Of a stretch of DNA of 64,000 nt, positions 18,350 through 26,082 are shown in pieces. Position 1 is the first letter of the stretch. Every line of letters begins with the position of its first letter. The stretch lies in NCBI GenBank assembly GCA_016191345.1, contig JACPOU010000025.1, positions 62,001 through 126,000 on the forward strand. The letters are read 5' to 3'. The position numbers were made by a program, and so were the translations under genes. The notes below the pieces were generated by a model. It did no database searches. It was not told the origin of the DNA and saw only the letters and a list, made by a program, of their open reading frames with translations. The stretch comes from Chloroflexota bacterium. Lineage in GTDB: Bacteria > Chloroflexota > Limnocylindria > Limnocylindrales > CSP1-4.

Positions 18350-18625
18350 ATGACGAGGCGACTCCAGGTCCTGTTCGATGACGACGAGCTGGCCGAGATC
18401 CAGGCGCTTGCCAGGGGACGCCGGCAGACGACGGCAGCGTTCGTGCGCGATGCGCTCCGAGCCGCCCGGACCGCGGCGGAGTACCCGTCCGTCGAGCACA
18501 AGCTGCGCGCCGTTCGCGAAGCGGCCGCCTATGCCTTTCCGGCGGGCGACGTCGAGGCGATCCGCGCCGAGATCGAGCAGGGCTACCTGGGCGAAACACC
18601 CCGGCCATCCGATCCACGCGGATGA
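18350..18625 (+). CDS. Ribbon-helix-helix (CopG-like) antitoxin
   Basis: About 91 residues. The N-terminus (RRLQVLFDDDELAEIQALA, then QTTAAFVRDALRAAR) matches the beta-strand/helix/helix pattern of ribbon-helix-helix DNA-binding proteins. The tail (YPSVEHKLRAVREAAAYAFP) resembles antitoxin segments that wrap a PIN toxin. Two ATG codons (18344 and 18350) are possible. The promoter spacing and the lack of a ribosome-binding site favour 18350. The stop overlaps the toxin start (ATGA). Confidence 0.85.
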   Translation: MTRRLQVLFDDDELAEIQALARGRRQTTAAFVRDALRAARTAAEYPSVEHKLRAVREAAAYAFPAGDVEAIRAEIEQGYLGETPRPSDPRG

Positions 18626-19014
18626 TCCTCGTCGACGTGAACGTGCCGATGTATCTCGTCGGGGCAGATCAGCACGCGAAGGTTCGTGCACGGGCCGCCG
18701 TCGAGCGCCTCGTCTCCTCCGGGGAGCGCCTGGTCACCGACGCCGAGGTGCTCCAGGAGATCCTTCACCGATACGTGGCGATCCGGCGCCTCGACGCGAT
18801 CGAGCCGTGCACGTCGGCGCTCCTGGCCATCGTCGACGACGTGCTGCCGATCGAGCTCGAGGATGTCCGGCGCGCGTCCGTGATCGTACGCTCGAGCACG
18901 CTCGCCGCCCGTGATGCGCTGCATCTCGCCGTGATGCAGCGGCATGGTGTTGGTCGCATCCTGACCTTCGACCACGCGTTCGACGCCATCCCCGGCGTCG
19001 AGCGCCTGAGCTGA
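18622..19014 (+). CDS. PIN-domain toxin, partner of ribbon-helix-helix antitoxin
   Basis: The 130-residue PIN protein shows ILVDVNVPMYLVG (Asp5), DAEVLQEILHRY (Glu), ARDALHLAVMQRHG (Asp) and LTFDHAFDAI (Asp), so the metal-binding acids are complete. It starts inside the antitoxin stop codon. The sequence differs clearly from the PIN proteins at 12663 and 19417, so the three were acquired or diverged separately. Expected activity is site-specific RNA cleavage. Confidence 0.9.
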   Translation: MILVDVNVPMYLVGADQHAKVRARAAVERLVSSGERLVTDAEVLQEILHRYVAIRRLDAIEPCTSALLAIVDDVLPIELEDVRRASVIVRSSTLAARDALHLAVMQRHGVGRILTFDHAFDAIPGVERLS

Positions 19015-19025
19015 GGAGCCCGCCG

Positions 19026-19411
19026 ATGCCCGGTTGTGACCCTCGCGTCGATGCCGACCTCGCTCCCCTGCCCTCTGGCAGCGCCAGCGGTTCGAGCGCG
19101 TTCGCGAGCTCCTCCACGAGGCCGATCCCGAGATCGAGGAGACGATCAAGCGCACCGTCCAGCCGTACTTCGTGCTGGACGGCAACGTCGCCGCGCTCCT
19201 CGCCGTGAAGCACCACGTGACGGTGTTCCTCTACGACCCCCTCGCGCCCGATCCCGAGGGCATCATCACGGCCGGCCACGACAACCGGACCGGGCGCCAG
19301 ATCAGCTGGCGGAAGGACGACTCGATCAACGAGCCGGCCCTCCTCGCCCACTTCCGGTCGATCATCGCGAACAACCGCGCCGGCGGCTGGCCGAAGCTCC
19401 GGGGCGGCTGA
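19026..19411 (+). pseudogene. DUF1801 protein gene broken by a frameshift
   Basis: The frame starting at ATG 19026 gives MPGCDPRVDADLAPLP, a plausible DUF1801 N-terminus. The continuation (WQRQRFERVRELLHEADPEI, then VTVFLYD and ANNRAGGWPKLRGG) lies in another frame that opens only at 19040. A –1 shift near 19070–19075 joins them into one ~128-residue protein of normal DUF1801 layout. Either the gene is decayed or there is a one-base sequence error. DUF1801 proteins are small and of unknown function. Confidence 0.75.
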
Positions 19412-19416
19412 CGTCG

Positions 19417-19833
19417 CTAGTTGAGGACCTCGACGCCCTCGGCCCGCGCAGCCGACGCGAGGTCCCGATCAAGGGTTGCAATCGAGGCTTCGACGTCGAG
19501 CGCGAGGTCGAGGTAGAGCGCGTCGTAGACGGACAGGCCGTGGCGGTCCGCCAGCTCGATCGCGCCGAGGAGGCCGTGGAGCCCTCGATCGGCGGTCTCG
19601 ATCCCCGCGGCGAACACTCGCTCGAGCCGCGCCGCCGCATCCATTGCCGACAGCCGAGCGCCGCGAAGCAGGGCGTTCCCGATCTCCGCCGGGAACTGCG
19701 CTGGAGCGAGGATCATGGTGCCGTCGTTGGTCCAGTCGATCCAGCGAGCGGCCCACGCCGGATCACCCGCCATGAAGGCCATCGCCGCCGACGCGTCGAC
19801 GACGACGGCCCCTTGGGCGATGCCGAACGTCAT
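19417..19833 (-). CDS. PIN-domain toxin, partner of Phd-type antitoxin
   Basis: The 138-residue protein begins at ATG 19833 overlapping the antitoxin stop (ATGA). VVVDASAAMAFM gives the first Asp, FPAEIGNALLRG the Glu, LSVYDALYLDLAL the third acid and LDRDLA the fourth. This is the VapC subclass usually paired with Phd/YefM-type antitoxins, as here. Expected role is a growth-arresting RNase. Confidence 0.9.
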   Translation of the reverse strand: MTFGIAQGAVVVDASAAMAFMAGDPAWAARWIDWTNDGTMILAPAQFPAEIGNALLRGARLSAMDAAARLERVFAAGIETADRGLHGLLGAIELADRHGLSVYDALYLDLALDVEASIATLDRDLASAARAEGVEVLN

Positions 19834-20132
19834 GCCGGTTCCGTGTTTCCGGCGCGCAACGCCGCCCTCGCCCGGCGCTGGGCGCGAATCGCCTCGACCG
19901 GATCGAAGCCCGCCGGCAGCGGTCGGCGGACGGCCAGCTGTCGGATGTCGTCGATCGCGGCGAGCCTCGCCGCGCGACGGCGATCCGGATCCGTGAGCTC
20001 GAGGTCCGACAGCGGGACCATCGCGGCGACCGGCCGGCCGGCCCGCTCGATGACGATCCGCTCCCCAGCCGCGGCCTCGTCGACGATCTGGCCGAACCGT
20101 CGCCGGACGTCGAGTGCCGTCACCGTTCGCAC
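19830..20132 (-). CDS. Phd/YefM-type antitoxin
   Basis: The 100-residue protein starts at GTG 20132. VTALDVRRRFGQIVDEAAAG with ERIVIERAGRPVAAMVPLSD is the Phd/YefM DNA-binding fold. The C-terminal half is the toxin-binding tail. Upstream, TATCAT (20144–20139) stands 6 nt before the GTG and no ribosome-binding site is seen, so the transcript may be leaderless. GCTAT occurs twice there and could contribute to an operator, but that is weak. Confidence 0.87.
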   Translation of the reverse strand: MRTVTALDVRRRFGQIVDEAAAGERIVIERAGRPVAAMVPLSDLELTDPDRRRAARLAAIDDIRQLAVRRPLPAGFDPVEAIRAQRRARAALRAGNTEPA

Positions 20133-20336
20133 GGCGCCATGATAGCACTCTCATAGCGTCGCGGCCGTCAATCGCCGCTTGACGAACGGGGCCCCGCGGT
20201 GGTCAACTGAGCGCACCCGGACGAGCGCGCCCCGCTGCCCCCAGCGCCGCTCCGGAATCATCGCGCCGCACGTCGGGGCAACCCCATGCCCGTCGCCTGG
20301 CGCACGCCGCTCCACGCGGCATGGGAGGACTCCGAG

Positions 20337-22577
20337 ATGCTGAGGCGCCGCCTGGCTCCCGCCACTGCAACGGTCGCGCTCCTTGCCGGGTTGCTGCCCG
20401 GCGCGACCGGAATCGCGCTGGCGGTGACCCCGTCCGCAACCGTCTACGACGCCATCCCGGCAGCCCTGCCGGGCAACGTGGTCAGCCTCGGCTTCGAGGC
20501 GACCTCGACCAGCGAGTTCGGCGACCTCGTCCGCCTCGCACCGGGCCCGCGACAGGCGGACAGCGTGGACGTCGTGATGTCCAGCTGGGGCTGCGAGACG
20601 GGCGCCTGGAGCACCGCTGACTGCGTGACGACACCGGGGGCGACCTTCAGCCACCCGATCACGCTGAACATCTACGCGACCGACACGGCCGGAGAGCCGA
20701 CCGGCAGCCCGATCGTGAGCGAGACCGACACGTTCGCGATCCCCTACCGGCCCTCGCCCGACACGATCAACTGCACGGGCGGTCGGTGGTACGACACTGG
20801 GAGCAGCACCTGCTTCAACGGCCTCGCCACGACGATCACCTTCAACCTCGCGGGCGAGACCCTGCCGAGCGAGCTGATCTGGACGGTCGCCTACAACACC
20901 ACGAACTACGGCGCGGCACCGATCGGGACCGCTGACTGCGGCTCGAACTGCGGCTACGACTCGCTCAACGTGGGCGCTGAGAGCTTCGGGGGCTCGCCTT
21001 CGCCGGGCACGGACATCGATCCCGACGGCGCCGTCCTGAGCTCGACATGGGCCGGGGCGTACTGCGACGGCGGGACCGGCGGAACGGGCAGCCTGCGCCT
21101 GGACACCGGTACCGACTGCTGGACGGACTACCGGCCGCTCGCCCGGATCAAGACCCACGCCTCGTCCGCATCCTCGTCGACCGTCGTCGTGAACGAGGCG
21201 AACATGCAAGGCTGGGGCTTCTACGAGGAAATCGCGAACGCGGACGGCGCCCTCGTGACGGGGCCCGGCACGCCGCCGCTCGGCACGGGCAGCGCCCGGA
21301 TGACGCTCGATGCGACCGGTCGCGAGATCCTGCTGACCCAGGCATACGCCGGGACGCCGTTTGACCGGATCACATCCCTGAGCTACTCGACGTACCGCTC
21401 GTCGGCAGACTCCGGGAACAACCTGGCGATCGCCATCCAGTTCGATACCGACTACGACCTCACCGATGCGAACACGAGCTGGCAGGGTCGCCTGGTCTTC
21501 GAGCCGTACCTCGCGCCGGGAGCCGGCGGGACGGTCGTCCAGGACACCTGGCAGTCCTGGAACGCGCTGCAGGGCAACTGGTGGGCATCGGGCGCTCCGG
21601 GAAATACGGTCTGTCCGCAGGCCAGCCCCTGCAGCTGGGCCCAGGTCCTCTCGTCCTTCCCGAATGCCGGCATCCGCGCCGGTGGGTACACGAACCTCAA
21701 GGCCGGCGGCCCGGCCCAGGGCTTCGACGGCAACGTCGATGCCTTCCGGATCGCCGTCGATGACGGCACGGGAGACATCACCGATACGACCTACGACTTC
21801 GACCATGTGGATCTCCTCGGCCCGTGCGCGGTCTCGACGACGGGGAGCAACCCGGTGGTCTACACCCTGCTTGCCGATTGCGTCACCGACCACACGGTCG
21901 TTGTGCCGCAGAACGCCGGCGGGTCGGTCCTCGACGGCAACGGGCACTCCATCACGGGCGTGGATCCGAGTGGCGGCCACTTCCTCGGCGCGGTCGTCCA
22001 GGCTGAGGCCGGCACGGCCTCGATCACGGTCCGGAACCTCACCGTGACGGTCTCCGGGCTCGCGGATGTCTGCGACGCCGACGCCGATCGGCTCCGAGGG
22101 ATCCTCTTCGATGCGGTCCCCGGCGCGATCACGAACAACACCGTCACCGGGATCCGACAGGGCACGACCAGCGGCTGCCAGGAGGGCAACGCGATCGACG
22201 TCCGCAAGGCGCCGTTCGGCACGGGCGGATCCGACGCGACCGTGACGATCTCGGGCAACACGATCACCGGCTACCAGAAGACGGGGATCGTGGCATCCGG
22301 CTCCGTTGCGGCGACGATCACATCGAACACGATCGTCGGCGACGGTCCGGTGACCTACATCGCCCAGAACGGGATCCAGGTGGGCTTCGGGGCCACCGCG
22401 ATCGTGAAATTCAACTCCGTGAGCCGAAACACCTATACGCCGGCGGACACCATCGCCTGCGGCCTCCTTATCTACCAGGCGGACGGCGTCAAGGCCTCCT
22501 CCAACAGCCTCTTCGACAACGAGCGCAACCAGTGCAACTTCGGCAAGGGCGGCGGTTCGTTCAACCCCGCCCCATAG
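20337..22577 (+). CDS. Secreted right-handed beta-helix protein
   Basis: The 746-residue protein starts at ATG 20337 behind a GGAGG. Residues 1–30 form a signal peptide (basic MLRRRLAP, hydrophobic TVALLAGLLPG, a likely Ala-x-Ala cleavage site). The central part is Gly/Thr/Asn-rich with paired cysteines, like extracellular beta-sandwich domains. Residues ~500–740 carry parallel beta-helix repeats of NosD/PbH1 type (ITNNTVTGI, VTISGNTITGYQKTGIVASG, ITSNTIVGDG, VKFNSVSRN). No anchor is seen at the C-terminus, so it is probably released or wall-associated. Carbohydrate binding or cleavage is possible but no catalytic residues can be assigned. A strong hairpin follows the stop. Confidence 0.8.
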   Translation: MLRRRLAPATATVALLAGLLPGATGIALAVTPSATVYDAIPAALPGNVVSLGFEATSTSEFGDLVRLAPGPRQADSVDVVMSSWGCETGAWSTADCVTTPGATFSHPITLNIYATDTAGEPTGSPIVSETDTFAIPYRPSPDTINCTGGRWYDTGSSTCFNGLATTITFNLAGETLPSELIWTVAYNTTNYGAAPIGTADCGSNCGYDSLNVGAESFGGSPSPGTDIDPDGAVLSSTWAGAYCDGGTGGTGSLRLDTGTDCWTDYRPLARIKTHASSASSSTVVVNEANMQGWGFYEEIANADGALVTGPGTPPLGTGSARMTLDATGREILLTQAYAGTPFDRITSLSYSTYRSSADSGNNLAIAIQFDTDYDLTDANTSWQGRLVFEPYLAPGAGGTVVQDTWQSWNALQGNWWASGAPGNTVCPQASPCSWAQVLSSFPNAGIRAGGYTNLKAGGPAQGFDGNVDAFRIAVDDGTGDITDTTYDFDHVDLLGPCAVSTTGSNPVVYTLLADCVTDHTVVVPQNAGGSVLDGNGHSITGVDPSGGHFLGAVVQAEAGTASITVRNLTVTVSGLADVCDADADRLRGILFDAVPGAITNNTVTGIRQGTTSGCQEGNAIDVRKAPFGTGGSDATVTISGNTITGYQKTGIVASGSVAATITSNTIVGDGPVTYIAQNGIQVGFGATAIVKFNSVSRNTYTPADTIACGLLIYQADGVKASSNSLFDNERNQCNFGKGGGSFNPAP

Positions 22578-22595
22578 CCACAGCCACTCCGATGG

Positions 22596-22629
22596 CACGA
22601 AGGCCGGCCCGTCAGGGCCGGCCTTCGTG
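22596..22629. terminator. Bidirectional hairpin terminator, no U-tract
   Basis: A perfect 15-bp stem (arms beginning CACGAAGGCC and ending GGCCTTCGTG) encloses the loop GTCA. It lies between the convergent beta-helix and LUD genes and can serve both. Neither strand has a T-run after it. Confidence 0.8.
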
Positions 22630-22657
22630 ATTCCCCGGGCTCGCCCGGGTCGCGGCC

Positions 22658-23311
22658 TCAGTAGCCGAGGGCCTCGCGGACCAGGACGACTGTGATGCGG
22701 CCCGGCCGGAACTCCTTGTTCACGATCAGGACCTTCTTGATCTCGCTGTCGACGCCGTAGAGGCCCTGCATCCGGGCGTTCTCGAGCGGCAGGACATGGT
22801 TGTCGATGCGCGCCATGGCCGCCTCGAGGTTCGGCACGATCTTGTTCACGCCGAGGGCGAGGATGACGGTCCCGGCCCCGAAGGCGATTGCGCCGAGCTG
22901 GCTGCCGGTGTTCGAGACGAAGACGAACCGGCCGTCCTCGGTGACGGCCTGGGCGCTGTTGAGCCAGAAGTCGGGCGTCGTCCCGATCTTGCGCATCTCG
23001 CGCAGGGCCTCGGGGTTGGAGCGATCCATGGAGCGGGTCCGAACCCGGACCGCGTCGTAGCGGCCGGGCGTCTCGAGCTCGGCGGTGACGCCGATGTCGT
23101 CGAGCGTCATCGATGCGCCCTGGCTGACCTCCGCGCCGGCGGGGATTCGATCGAGGATCAGGCGGCGGGCCTCGTCGCGGGTCGCGGCGATCTCGACGGC
23201 GTAGCCCTTCTCGCGGAGGGCCGCGACGGTCCGCTGGATGGCGGCTTCGTCGACGAGCCCGGCAGGCGTGCCGGTCTGGGTGGCGGTTGGGGCGGGGGCG
23301 ACGAGCGCCAT
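22658..23311 (-). CDS. LUD-domain (DUF162, LutC-like) protein
   Basis: The 217-residue protein has the features of the LUD family: an N-terminal helical region (IQRTVAALREKGYAVEIA), GAEVSQGASMTLDDIGV, DFWLNSAQAVTEDGRFVFVS, GAGTVILALGVNKIV and NARMQGLYGVDSEIKKVLIV. LutC and its relatives take part in lactate utilisation with iron–sulfur partners, but no lutA or lutB is nearby, so it is a stand-alone member whose substrate is unknown. The ATG at 23311 has a GGAGAT box. An inverted repeat and a –10-like TATAGT lie about 60 nt upstream. Confidence 0.87.
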   Translation of the reverse strand: MALVAPAPTATQTGTPAGLVDEAAIQRTVAALREKGYAVEIAATRDEARRLILDRIPAGAEVSQGASMTLDDIGVTAELETPGRYDAVRVRTRSMDRSNPEALREMRKIGTTPDFWLNSAQAVTEDGRFVFVSNTGSQLGAIAFGAGTVILALGVNKIVPNLEAAMARIDNHVLPLENARMQGLYGVDSEIKKVLIVNKEFRPGRITVVLVREALGY

Positions 23312-23357
23312 CGGTGATCTCCAGGGTTCCGGCGCCGCTGGCGGCGCCGCGGGTTAG

Positions 23358-23377
23358 TAGTTGACCACGCAACTATA
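23358..23377 (-). promoter_or_regulatory. Promoter with overlapping operator upstream of LUD gene
   Basis: A perfect 6-bp inverted repeat (TAGTTG and CAACTA around ACCACG on the plus strand, 23358–23375) overlaps a TATAGT –10-like box read leftwards (23377–23372). A repressor bound here would block the LUD promoter. The regulator is not identified. Confidence 0.5.
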
Positions 23378-23483
23378 CACCCCTTGGCAAACCGTGCTTG
23401 CCGACGGCTCGTGTCGCGATTCGCTGATCGCCCGATCCTTGCGGACGGCCGGCCGGGCCGGGCCGAGGGCGCCTTCCGTCCGA

Positions 23484-25043
23484 TCAGGGGGCAGGCAATC
23501 GCCGCAGGTGGAGGGCCAGCGTCAGGCTGAGGCACCGCTCGGGGTCGTCGAGGAAGGGGCCGATGATCTCCTCGATCTTTGCGAGGCGATTCTTCAGCGT
23601 GTTGTAGTGGACGAAGAGCTGGCGAGCCGCCAGGGCGCCGTTGCGGATCGCCAGGAACGTGTCGAGCGTGCCGACGAGCGATGTCCCATGGGCTCGATCG
23701 TGGGCCTCGAGCGGTCCGATCATGGCCGTGCAGTACGCGTCCACCTCGGCTTCCGAGACGTCTGCCAGCAGGCGATCCACACCAAGCTCCGAGAACAGCA
23801 CGAGATGACCCGGGCCGCGACTCCAGCGACCGATCGCAAGCGCCCGTCGCGCCTCCGCGAAGGAACGGTGGATGACCAGCGGATCGCCCACCGGCCGCCC
23901 GATCCCGACGCTGACCACCGCACCCGGAAGGCGGCGCTGGACGTCCGCGTGGAACGCGGCCGCGAGACCCCGGAAGTCTGTTTCACCGGCGGCCGTGCCG
24001 GCGACCAGCGAGCCGATCTGGCGGCTCCGGTCCCAGGTGATCGCGTTGGACCCAAGGCTCGCCCTGGCCGCCTCCGCGAGCCGCTGGCGGAGCTCGCCCT
24101 CCTCGGCGGTCCCGACGAGGGCGGCGAAGGGCCGCCCGGCGACGGCCTCCACCTCCGCGAGAAGCACCGCTCTCGGCACCCCGAGATCCCACGCGAAGGC
24201 AGCGGCCCGCTCCATGAGCACGCTCCGGTCGGTCACGTGCCCGGTGACGAGCTCCTCGAGGCAGACGGCCTGGAAGCGTCGGTCGGCTTCTGCGACGGCC
24301 CGTGCCTGGACCTGGCGCAGGGCGGCGACCGTGGCGGCGTGCTCCACCGCTTCCAGCTGTTCCGTCCCGAGGTCCGACGCGTCGCCAGACACCAGAATTG
24401 CGCCGTGGCGCTCGGCGCCCACCTGGATCGGCCGGACCATGACGCCGGCTCCGGGCTGCAGATCCGGCGACGTCCGCCACTGGATCGTCCCCACCGCATC
24501 CATGATGGCCGTAGGCCGACCGATCAGCTCCGCGAGTGCCTCGGCGATCTGGCGGAGGCCGCCGCCCGACAGAACGATGGCGGTGAAACGGTCGTGGATC
24601 GCCGCGGAGCGCTGGAGGCGGACCGATTGGGCCGCCAGGATCTCCGACAGCACGGCGTTGATGATCTCGTTGAACGAAGCGTCTGCCGCGAGCTCGATGA
24701 GCGGAAGGTCGAGCCGGTCGGCCGCCTCGATCATCGCGGCCGGGATGACCTCGATGTAGCGGGTCGGCTTGATCGCGATGGCGGCCAGGCCACGTTTCGC
24801 CAATCTCGGGACGAGCTCGACGAGCGCCGCGGGATCGTCGCGGAGCGGATAGGCGGTCGTGAGCAGCAACTCGTCCGGCTGCACCCACTCCAGGATGTCC
24901 GGGACCTCCATGACGTTGATCGACCGGACGGGGCGATCCGCGCCGCCGGCGCCCCCGACCAGCCTCGCACCAGCCAGGATCGGCAGTCGCACGATGTCGG
25001 CGATCCGGATCGCATCGGACCCGGGCGGACGGTTGGGTGCCAT
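23484..25043 (-). CDS. PucR-family transcriptional regulator
   Basis: The 519-residue protein has the full PucR layout. An N-terminal PucR domain (residues ~10–130, with VRSINVMEVPDILEWVQPDE and LLLTTAYPLRDD) is followed by a middle GAF/CdaR GGDEF-like region. A C-terminal helix-turn-helix ends it (FLAIRNGALAARQLFVHYNT and LKNRLAKIEEIIG). PucR proteins control purine and allantoin catabolism genes in response to pathway intermediates. It is divergent from the AllH/FdrA operon and separated by under 90 bp, so it is the obvious candidate regulator of that operon and of itself. Confidence 0.9.
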   Translation of the reverse strand: MAPNRPPGSDAIRIADIVRLPILAGARLVGGAGGADRPVRSINVMEVPDILEWVQPDELLLTTAYPLRDDPAALVELVPRLAKRGLAAIAIKPTRYIEVIPAAMIEAADRLDLPLIELAADASFNEIINAVLSEILAAQSVRLQRSAAIHDRFTAIVLSGGGLRQIAEALAELIGRPTAIMDAVGTIQWRTSPDLQPGAGVMVRPIQVGAERHGAILVSGDASDLGTEQLEAVEHAATVAALRQVQARAVAEADRRFQAVCLEELVTGHVTDRSVLMERAAAFAWDLGVPRAVLLAEVEAVAGRPFAALVGTAEEGELRQRLAEAARASLGSNAITWDRSRQIGSLVAGTAAGETDFRGLAAAFHADVQRRLPGAVVSVGIGRPVGDPLVIHRSFAEARRALAIGRWSRGPGHLVLFSELGVDRLLADVSEAEVDAYCTAMIGPLEAHDRAHGTSLVGTLDTFLAIRNGALAARQLFVHYNTLKNRLAKIEEIIGPFLDDPERCLSLTLALHLRRLPAP

Positions 25044-25131
25044 GAGGCTATGAGTATCCCACAGGAAGAACGCGCGTCTATGTGGGGATCGGCTAGTGAC
25101 CGCAAGCCCTTGCGTCCGTACCCTTCAGCCG

Positions 25132-26082
25132 ATGCAGGCGAGCAGCCTCCGACCACCCGCCGTCAGGGCCGTGCTCATCAGCGAGGCCATTCGGCCCCTC
25201 CTGGGGGTTGCCGGTCAGGCCCGCGTCCAGGGCGTCTACCGATCCGCCGTCAATGTGGAGACCGAGATCGGGCTGCTGACGGTGGCGCTCCCGAACGTCG
25301 GGCCCCTGCCGAATGGGGTCATGGTGGCGACCACCATGGACTTCGTGGCGAGCGGCCTCCGGACTGGCCTGCCCGCCGTCGTCGACGAGCATCGCTTCGC
25401 CGTCCCAGCAGCCGGATTGGAAATCGACCTTCGCGGTGCGGCCCGATGGTCGCCTCGACTTCAGCCCGCGGCTGACCCCGCGGCCTTGACGCGCTGGCGC
25501 AAGCGATCCGGACCGATCCGGGCAGCAGCTGCCAGGGCAATCGCCAGCCGGCCTGCGTCGAGGGCCGGCCTGGGCGAGCTGCTCTCGGGCGACGTCCCGT
25601 CAAGCCCTGTGGGCCGCCTCGCGCAGGCTCGTCTCGCTCGGCTGGCGACGGCACTCGGCCACGAGGACGGCACGGCAGCGGCCTCAGCTGCAGCGTCGCT
25701 CGTCGGCCTCGGCCCGGGCCTGACCCCATCCGGCGACGACGCCCTCGTGGGGCTGGCCGCCGCCCACGCGGCCATCGGGCGTGGCCGGGCCGTATTCCTC
25801 ACCGCGGCATCGGAGCAGGCTCCCTCGCGCACGACCGCCGTGGCCGCGATGTTCCTCCGGCATGCGGCTGCGGGCGACTTCGCGGGCCGGCTGCACGACC
25901 TCCTCGGCGCGCTCCTCGGGGCTTCGACGCGCGAGGCGTTCGTCGCGCTCGAGACGACGCTCGACTGGGGGGCGACCTCGGGCGTCGACACGCTCGTCGG
26001 CGTCCTCCTCGGCATCGATGCGGTGGCAGGATCGGTCGCCATGCCGCACGTCGCGCCGCGCGGGCGGAGGCGGGCCGCGTGA
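25132..26082 (+). CDS. allH: DUF2877 protein, oxamate carbamoyltransferase subunit AllH-like
   Basis: About 316 residues. The DUF2877 hallmark GLGPGLTPSGDDALVGLA is at residues ~200–217. GVYRSAVNVETEIGLLTVAL near the N-terminus and WGATSGVDTLVGVLLGIDA near the end also fit. In Escherichia coli this family (YlbF/AllH) works with FdrA/AllF and YlbE/AllG as oxamate carbamoyltransferase. The ATG at 25132 aligns with the conserved start. A GTG at 25096 with a G-rich stretch upstream is the alternative. It is the first gene of the operon, and its stop overlaps the FdrA GTG (GTGA). Confidence 0.85.
   Translation: MQASSLRPPAVRAVLISEAIRPLLGVAGQARVQGVYRSAVNVETEIGLLTVALPNVGPLPNGVMVATTMDFVASGLRTGLPAVVDEHRFAVPAAGLEIDLRGAARWSPRLQPAADPAALTRWRKRSGPIRAAAARAIASRPASRAGLGELLSGDVPSSPVGRLAQARLARLATALGHEDGTAAASAAASLVGLGPGLTPSGDDALVGLAAAHAAIGRGRAVFLTAASEQAPSRTTAVAAMFLRHAAAGDFAGRLHDLLGALLGASTREAFVALETTLDWGATSGVDTLVGVLLGIDAVAGSVAMPHVAPRGRRRAA

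Noticed and set aside
20151-23372. 1,073-aa reverse frame across the secreted protein and LUD gene
   Set aside because: Composition is Arg/Asp/Gly-biased shadow sequence, and real proteins in other frames carry a signal peptide and LUD motifs.
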